NCBI GenBank assembly: GCA_000697455.1
Contig: JNET01031263.1
Span: 1-13,102 of the forward strand
Reading direction: 5' to 3'
DNA: 13,102 nucleotides
Source: Basidiobolus heterosporus B8920
Lineage: Eukaryota; Basidiobolomycota; Basidiobolomycetes; Basidiobolales; Basidiobolaceae
In this document: positions 7,177 to 13,102 of the stretch, piece after piece
Position numbering within the stretch: position 1 is the stretch's first letter
How the letters are laid out: each line of letters opens with the position of its first letter
Notes under the pieces: model-generated
Database searches by the model: none
The model's input: the letters and a program-made list of their open reading frames with translations, nothing else
What the model was told of the DNA's origin: nothing
Program-made: the position numbers and the translations under genes

Positions 7177-8865
7177 ATGTTCAAGCTTGTTGCTAACAAG
7201 AGCTCCTTCGTCGCTGTAAGTTCCTTATTTATTTGTGGCCAATAAATTCCTCGGTCCTCCTTCTTCAGGGGCTTACCCTCGACCCCTATTGTTTTACCTG
7301 AAGACTTACTTTAGCCTCGGTTTTTCTTTTACTAGGCGCAAACTCGCTATGCTTCCGTTAGACCCCCTGTAATGTTGGGTTCTTACCGTCGCTTTTATAG
7401 CACTCAAGGTTTGTTTGTTTTGTACCCTACCCAACCAGGTTTCTGTTGACTAAGTTTCCTACTAGAGGAACATGACGTCGTTGTCATTGGTGGTGGACCA
7501 GGTGGCTACGTTGCCGCTATCAAAGCAGCCCAATTGGGTTTAAAGACTGCTTGCATTGAAAAGCGCGGTTCTTTGGGTGGTACTTGTTTGAATGTTGGTT
7601 GTATCCCATCCAAGGCTCTTTTGAATAACTCCCACATCTATCATCAAACCAAACACGATATCAAGAAGCGTGGTATTGAGGTCGAAGGTGTAAAGTTGAA
7701 CTTGGGCGCCATGATGAAGGCCAAGTCAAAGTCAGTCACTGGCTTGACCAAGGGAATTGAATTCTTATTCAAGAAGAACAATGTCGATTATGTCAAGGGT
7801 AGCGGAAAGCTTGTTGGCCCCAATGATATCGAAGTCCAAACTTTGGACGGAAAGGTCGAGAAACTTCGTGCTAAGAACATTATCATTGCCACTGGTTCCG
7901 AGCCTTCACCCTTCCCCGGTATCGAGGTTGATGAGAAACAAATTGTCACCTCAACTGGTGCTCTTTCGTTGGAAAAGGTCCCTGAAAAAATGATTGTCAT
8001 TGGTGGTGGTGTCATTGGTCTCGAGATGGGCTCCGTCTGGAGTCGTCTTGGTGCCGAAGTGACTGTTGTTGAATACATGGGTGCCATTGGTGGTGGTATG
8101 GACTCCGAATTAGCCAAGTCCTTCCAGAAGACCTTGAGCAAGCAAGGTTTCAAGTTCAAGCTCAACACCAAGGTCATCAACGCTGAGAAGAAGGACGGTA
8201 AGGTTGTCGTCAACGTTGAGGCTGCCCAAGGAGGTAAGAACGAGGCTCTTGAAGCCGACGTTGTTCTTCTTTCCATTGGTCGTCGCCCTTACACTGAGGG
8301 ACTCGGCTTGGAGAATGTTGGTGTTGAGGTTGATGAGAGAGGTCGTGTCAAGATTGACTCTGAATTCAAGACCAACCATCCCCACATCAAGTGCATTGGC
8401 GATGTTACCTACGGTGCTATGTTGGCCCACAAGGCTGAAGAAGAAGGTATTGCGGCGGTGGAGTACATTGCTGGAGGACACGGCCACGTCAACTATGATG
8501 TTATTCCCTCAGTTATCTATACCCACCCTGAAGTTGCCTGGTGTGGCAAGACTGAGGACCAATTGAAGAAGGAAGGGGCTACCTATAAGATCGGATCGTT
8601 CCCCTTCTCAGCCAACTCTCGTGCCAAGACCAATGACGATGCTGATGGTATGATCAAGATCCTCACTGATGCCAGCAACGATCGTATCCTTGGTGCCCAT
8701 ATCATGGGTCCCAACGCCGGTGAGATGATCTCCGAAGCAGTTCTTGCTATGGAGTACGGAGCCTCCTCTGAGGATATTGCTCGCACCTGCCACGCTCACC
8801 CCACCTTGAGTGAAGCCTTCAAGGAAGCCTGCATGGCTGCTCATGGTCAAGCCATTCACTGCTAA
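7177..8865 (+). CDS. LPD1: Dihydrolipoamide dehydrogenase (E3), mitochondrial
   Basis: FAD flavoenzyme that reoxidises dihydrolipoyl groups with NAD+. It is shared by the pyruvate, 2-oxoglutarate and branched-chain dehydrogenase complexes and the glycine cleavage system. Exons 7177-7215, 7336-7408 and 7466-8865 give 503 residues, normal for the family. The presequence (about 1-37, ending RRFYSTQ) is spread over three exons; introns of 120 and 57 nt both lie inside it and the catalytic body is uninterrupted. Motifs are the FAD dinucleotide site GGGPGG (46-51), the redox disulfide CLNVGC (Cys78, Cys83), the NAD site GGGVIG (217-222), and the catalytic His482-Glu487 pair in [10 protein letters not shown]. 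The C-terminus ends AIHC rather than the common INF. A good AATAAA follows 73 nt after the stop. It is divergent from PDHA1, encoding E1 alpha of the same complex. Confidence 0.97.
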
Positions 8866-8937
8866 ATAGCTCGATGTTCACAACCTTATATTTGCATTTT
8901 AATCCGAGTCACTTTTAAATTCGATAAATCAATTTAG

Positions 8938-8943
8938 AATAAA
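8938..8943 (+). terminator. Poly(A) signal of DLD
   Basis: Canonical AATAAA 73 nt after the DLD stop codon, in AT-rich context, followed within 20 nt by a small perfect inverted repeat. Confidence 0.6.
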
Positions 8944-8955
8944 CAGATACCATTC

Positions 8956-8974
8956 AACATGAATCCATCATGTT
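8956..8974. repeat. Small perfect inverted repeat after the DLD poly(A) signal
   Basis: AACATGA and TCATGTT (7-bp arms) flank the loop ATCCA. It could form a short hairpin near the expected DLD cleavage site. Arms this short often arise by chance. Confidence 0.5.
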
Positions 8975-9042
8975 CTCTCGCCATATTCTCTGGACTAGCG
9001 CACTCGATTTATTACGAATGGAATGGAATGTAAATATACTTG

Positions 9043-9094
9043 GCATTTACATTTGTGTGAGTGTTGAATATTAAGCATTCACATTTGTGTGGGT
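9043..9094. repeat. 20-bp direct repeat
   Basis: Two copies, 9043-9062 and 9075-9094, match at 18 of 20 positions (core ACATTTGTGTG). Their starts are 32 nt apart. They lie between DLD and DBP4 and could be a local duplication or a repeated factor site. Confidence 0.8.
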
Positions 9095-9319
9095 ATCAAT
9101 CACAATGTATGCTATGATGGATAAAATTCCACAAAAAAAGAAAAAAATCTGACTATCCAGATTTGCGGCGATCATCAAATAGTAAAAAAAAACTCCCAAA
9201 TTGTATGTAGAATGATTAACAGAAGATGGAAATAAAAAAAAAGAAATGATTAAGAATAATGGTCACATTATTATTGACAGTGGATTTCTTTACCAAAGTT
9301 GAAAGTTTCTCGTTATACC

Positions 9320-12300
9320 ATGGCTAAACAAAACCAGAGAAATCAACCAAAGACTCGGACTGTCCCTCGTCGTAAGCAAAAGCGTCAAACAGAAATCGAA
9401 GAGATAAATGACTTGGAAGAGAGAACCAAAGCATTGGTATTTTCCTTTATCGTTGAGTTTTCTCGAGGTTTTTGGTGAGCTAACTTTTTCTCGGGTTTTA
9501 GGTGGATCTTTCTAACATCAAAAAATTCGCCGATTTACCCATTTCAAATAAAACTCGAGATGGTGGAGTATTATTTTACAGCTTAGCTTGGATTTTTGGC
9601 TCGTTACTCATTGGAAGTACTTCAACCTAGGTTTAATAAAAGCAAACTTCCTCGAATTAACTGACATTCAGAAGAAAGCGATTCCACTAGCTTTAAGCGG
9701 TAAAGATGTGCTGGGTGCTGCTAAAACAGGTTCCGGAAAAACTCTATCTTTCTTGGTTCCATTGCTGGAAAATCTGTACAGACAAAAGTGGAGTCAATTC
9801 GATGGCCTTGGAGCTTTAGTAATCTCACCTACCCGTGAATTGGTATGTAGTTTATTTGTTCGGTTACTTGTATACGTGTTATTATTTACTTTCATGAACG
9901 TTATAGGCGGTTCAAATTTTCCAAGTTCTCTGTAAAATTGGCAAAGAGCATTCGTTCTCTGCTGGTTTAATCATCGGCGGTAAAGACCTTACAGTTGAGC
10001 AAGAAAGAGTAAATAGAATGAACATTTTGGTCTGTACTCCTGGCAGATTGTTGCAACATATGGATCAAACACCAGGCTTTGACTGCGATAATCTCCAGGT
10101 TCTTGGTAAGTAGTCGGATACTTTGCTCCTTGATCAAACACACGGGGAGCTAAATTGACTGTTTTGTACAATAGTTCTTGATGAGGCTGATAGAATTTTG
10201 GATATGGGCTTTGAAAAAACATTGAACGCTATTATCGATAACCTTCCAAAGCAACGTCAAACCCTCTTATTCTCAGCAACTCAAACTAAGTCAGTCCGGG
10301 ATTTGGCCAGACTTAGTTTGAAGGTATGTGTGGCTGGAACCGCTATTTTTTCAAAGCAATAGACTAACATTGGCTACAATGGTTATGCAGGATCCTGAAT
10401 ACGTGGCAGTTCATGAAAAATCTGAACATAGTACACCTCAGAAGCTTCAGCAACACTACCTTGTTTGTGAACTTCCCCAGAAGCTAGATATTCTTTTCTC
10501 TTTCATCAAATCGCATCTCCAAGCAAAAGCACTCATATTCCTTTCTAGCTGCAAACAAGTAAATTATTCCTGGAATTCCATGCTCCCTCCTATTATCTTC
10601 TAAACCATTCCTTGTCTTAGGTACGATTCGTGTTTGAAACGTTCTGTAAAATGCATCCAGGTGTTCCTCTCATGCACCTTCACGGAAAACAAAAGCAGAC
10701 CAAGCGAGTGGAAATCTTCAACAAATTCAGCACCATGAAGTCAGCCTTCTTGTTTGCCACCGACATTGCTGCTCGTGGTCTCGATTTCCCTGCTGTTGAT
10801 TGGGTTATCCAGCTCGATTGTCCGGAGGATGCCGAGACTTATATTCACCGCGTAGGCAGAACCGCCAGATATGACTCTGCTGGACACGCTTTACTTTTCT
10901 TGTTACCCTCTGAAGAGAAAGGAATGGTTGAAGCCTTAACTAAGAAAAAGGTCCCCATTGAAAGAATCAAGGTTAAAGCCAGTAAAACCTTGTCTGTTGC
11001 CAACCAGCTCCAGTCATTCTGTTTCCAAGATCCTGAAATCAAATATTTAGCACAAAAGGTAGGTTAAGCTTTTTCTCGGTCTGACGATGGCCAATCTGCT
11101 AGATACTTATCATGTCATCAATTGATACACAGGCGTTTGTTTCCTATATGAGATCGGTTTATCTACAGCGCAACAAAGATATCTTCGATGTGAACAGTCT
11201 TCCAGGCGAGGAGTTCGCTACTTCCCTTGGTCTTCCAGGTGCTCCCAAGATCAAATTCGTCAAGGTAATTGTTTACTTTAACAATATATTAATATTAGAA
11301 TTCATAATCTAATCGTAACTTCAGAAATCCCAAGCCAAGAATGCTGTTCGTCAAACCCCTGTTACTCCACAGGGAATGTCTGAGAGTGAGGAAGAGGAGG
11401 AAGAAGAAGAGAAGGTAAAATTTTGAGTCAGTATCTTCCAGGAAAGTCTACAGCAACCTTATCTTTTGCTTAAAATCTAGCTTGCCAAGCCTGTCACGAA
11501 AGTTGAGAAAATGTTCAACCGAAAGAACCAAAACATTCTTTCCGAACATTACACTAAACTCATTGAAGATGATAATGAAGATGAAGGTGAACAGGACGAA
11601 GACGAGTTTATCACGCTTAAAAGAAGGGATCACGACCTTGAAACCGTACCTGGTGTAAGAAATCTTGATACCATTGTATCGTTGTTTACAAGAGGAATGT
11701 CTAATTTGAAAGGATTCATTTATTATTCAGATGCCACCTAAGAATGTTGTGGAACTTAGTAAGAAGCAATTGCTCAAGCTTAAGAAGAAGGCATTAAGAG
11801 AGATTCCTAATAATGAGAAATTGGTGTTCGATGATGAGGGAGTGGTACGTATATTCTAGAGATTTGATGGAATCCCGATTTCTTTGCATTTCCTAAGCTA
11901 ACTTGGCATACTTTAGGCTCATCCTGTTTACGAACTCGAATCACTAGAAACTTTCATGAAGGAAGGTGATGTGAAGGAGAAGCAAAAGGAGTATCTTAAC
12001 CAAACCCTTGAAGTCATGAAGCAAGCTGATCTTACCGATAGACAACTTGAACGTGAGAAACGCCGTGCCAAGAAGCTGGAAAAGAAACTTAAAGCTAGAG
12101 CTTTAGAAGAGGGAGAAGATAGTGAGGAAGCTATTGTCACTTTAGGCGGTGGTGAGGATGATTCAGAGGAATATGAGAGTAATGAAGAAAACTCGGCCGA
12201 AGGTGAGAGTGAGAGTGAGGGTGAGGAGTCGGAGAGTGAAGAGGAACAACCCTCCAAATCCTACAAACGTGGTACCAAGGGAAGCTTGGAACGCACTGGA

Positions 12301-12396
12301 CCACCATCCAAACGACAAAAGATTTTAGAAGTGGAAGAACCAGCAACTTTGGAAGATCAAGAAGCATTAGCACTCAAATTACTTGGTGGCTTATAA
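9320..12396 (+). CDS. DBP4: DEAD-box ATP-dependent RNA helicase Dbp4 (DDX10 family)
   Basis: Nucleolar helicase of the small-subunit processome, which in yeast acts on U14 snoRNA-pre-rRNA pairing during 18S maturation. Twelve exons: 9320-9436, 9502-9562, 9631-9842, 9907-10105, 10175-10323, 10391-10558, 10621-11058, 11133-11264, 11325-11414, 11481-11654, 11731-11844 and 11917-12396. They join in frame to 777 residues, near yeast Dbp4 (770). Motifs in order are the Q motif around Phe48 and Gln73, motif [10 protein letters not shown] (89-97), PTREL (126-130), TPGR (174-177), DEAD (199-202), SAT (230-232), ARGLDF (353-358) and HRVGRTAR (378-385). Family-specific traits are [12 protein letters not shown] (565-576), KLVFDDEG before exon 12, and the terminal [13 protein letters not shown] Lys-rich N-terminus and an acidic Ser/Glu tract (about 685-730) fit a nucleolar factor. 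All eleven introns are GT-AG and 60-76 nt; nine are phase 0. RNA data could still shift some splice sites, mainly introns 2 and 10. Confidence 0.95.
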
Positions 12397-12594
12397 AGAA
12401 TCTCTTCCTCTATGATTTTTTGAACTCAACATTTTTACCTATTTCATCGTTAGAACTGTGAATATATAGAGAAACTCTACGTAGCATTTTTTTTATAATA
12501 ATTAATAAAAAATTGACAAAAAAGGAATCCAATGTTGATGCGGACGAAGACAGAGACGGAGACGGGAATAGATTAGTGGTGGGTGGGGAGTGGT
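12397..12594. other. Convergent spacer, DBP4 / right-edge gene
   Basis: 198 bp between the DBP4 stop and the stop of the minus-strand gene. It holds the DBP4 3' UTR with a poly(T)/AT-rich patch and an AATAAA, then a GACGGA/GACGAA-like purine repeat (12540-12566) in the 3' flank of the minus-strand gene. Confidence 0.6.
12504..12509 (+). terminator. Poly(A) signal of DBP4
   Basis: Canonical AATAAA about 108 nt after the DBP4 stop codon, following a T-run and AT-rich stretch, a normal arrangement for a fungal 3' end. Confidence 0.55.
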
Positions 12595-13102
12595 CTATTT
12601 CTCTAAGGTCGACTTGGAGGGTGGTGAATCTTCATTAGGGTGGGTGGTAGAGTACAAGGCAGGAGAGATTTTGAAATCTATAGAAACTGAATGGTAATCA
12701 GGATGTGAGGAGTTGATGTCCACATCAGTGGATAAATCGGAAGGTGAATGGATTTCAGGTAGGTTCAGTAAATGGGGATCCGGGGTTTCATCTTGGGCGT
12801 AAGTGGCGTAGAGACGTGGTGCAAATGGTCCGGAGATAGAGGATTTGTTGATGTGTTTAGGTGTGAAATGATTGGAAAAAGAGTAATCGATTGAGTGATC
12901 AGTCTGTGATTGCTTCAATGGGTGTAGGTTTGGATGCAAGCGTGAGTGCGAGTGCGAGTGTGAATGTGAATGTGAATGTGAAGAATAGTTTGGTTCTAGG
13001 TATGTTTGTGATCGCGAATTGATACCAGAGATGATAGGAATCTCGCGATCCATAGAAGATTCCCCCTTTTCTTCAACTCGTTGGCTAAACTTGGTTGAAA
13101 AT
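12595..13102 (-). CDS. Hypothetical His/Ser-repeat protein, 3' part, runs off right edge
   Basis: I do not recognise this protein. Reading the minus strand, the frame is open from the window edge to a TAG at 12597-12595. It encodes 152 residues from the first internal Met (13053) or at least 168 if that Met is internal. No stop precedes the Met within the window, so the gene probably continues beyond it. A possible 3' splice site (TTTAG) ends near 13085. The sequence is polar, Ser/His/Pro-rich and apparently disordered, with about six Ser-His dipeptides encoded by a hexanucleotide repeat, and no membrane segment or known domain. It converges with DBP4. It may be the unstructured C-terminal tail of a larger regulatory protein. 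That it codes at all rests on the length of the open frame and on the repeat keeping frame. Confidence 0.45.
   Translation of the reverse strand, partial: FSTKFSQRVEEKGESSMDREIPIISGINSRSQTYLEPNYSSHSHSHSHSHSHSRLHPNLHPLKQSQTDHSIDYSFSNHFTPKHINKSSISGPFAPRLYATYAQDETPDPHLLNLPEIHSPSDLSTDVDINSSHPDYHSVSIDFKISPALYSTTHPNEDSPPSKSTLEK
12941..12982. repeat. Seven-unit hexanucleotide repeat encoding Ser-His
   Basis: Seven 6-bp units of form YGNGAR, with three units closer to TGCGAG and four identical TGTGAA units. On the minus strand it reads as Ser-His dipeptides, with the last unit Ser-Arg. Unit length is a multiple of three, so copy-number changes would keep the frame. Confidence 0.85.

Larger units (their letters stand above)
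8866..9319. other. Intergenic region, DLD / DBP4
   Basis: A 454-bp spacer between tandem genes. It starts with the DLD 3' UTR and its poly(A) signal, then a small hairpin, then a 20-bp direct repeat. From about 9130 it carries several runs of 7-9 A residues. Such poly(dA:dT) tracts are typical nucleosome-excluding promoter elements and probably belong to DBP4 (inference). No gene was seen. Confidence 0.6.

Noticed and set aside
7788-8859. Several open frames on the minus strand opposite DLD
   Set aside because: They are shadows of the conserved E3 reading frame, with low-complexity Ser/Leu/Pro translations and no domain.
9255-9272. AATAATG/CATTATT inverted repeat near the DBP4 start
   Set aside because: Seven-base arms made almost only of A and T in AT-rich DNA are expected by chance.
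11928-12373. Ser-rich minus-strand open frames opposite the DBP4 3' exon
   Set aside because: They are the reverse reading of the Glu/Lys-rich acidic tract of DBP4.
1-13102. Transposons, LTR elements, CRISPR or bacterial-type defence genes
   Set aside because: No transposase, reverse transcriptase or integrase motifs, long terminal repeats or regularly spaced repeats were found; the window reads as ordinary fungal housekeeping DNA.

Overview
The window looks like nuclear DNA of an intron-bearing fungus. Genes are compact and mostly single-function, with short introns (mostly 57-76 nt, GTAAGT/GTATGT-type donors, CTAA-type branch sites) and moderately AT-rich spacers. Protein sequences look fungal. 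The intron density argues against Saccharomycotina, and an early-diverging lineage (Mucoromycota or Zoopagomycota grade) is possible, but the phylum is inference only. No mobile element, CRISPR array, tRNA or rRNA gene was recognised.

Layout, left to right: a minus-strand secreted Ser/Thr-rich hypothetical protein (111-644) with a good TATA box; a 990-bp divergent spacer; the succinate dehydrogenase membrane anchor SDHD/SDH4 (1635-2193, +, one intron); a G-rich spacer with a telomere-like G-quadruplex motif; the mitochondrial processing peptidase beta subunit (2726-4397, +, two introns, the first GC-AG); a 514-bp convergent spacer; pyruvate dehydrogenase E1 alpha (6075-4912, -, no intron); a 1.1-kb divergent spacer; dihydrolipoamide dehydrogenase E3 (7177-8865, +, two introns); a 454-bp spacer; the ribosome-biogenesis helicase Dbp4/DDX10 (9320-12396, +, eleven introns); and the 3' part of a minus-strand His/Ser-repeat protein of unknown function running off the right edge.

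The notable theme is four consecutive nuclear genes for mitochondrial matrix or inner-membrane proteins. Two of them (E1 alpha and E3) belong to the same pyruvate dehydrogenase complex and share a bidirectional promoter region. E3 also serves 2-oxoglutarate dehydrogenase, which feeds the TCA step that complex II (SDHD) follows, and MPP beta removes the presequences that all of these proteins carry. The three spacers upstream of these genes each contain one CACGTG palindrome and copies of GGGTRAR, which suggests (inference) shared transcriptional control. I see no clearly new biological system. The gene cluster, its shared motifs and similar presequences are the points most worth testing.
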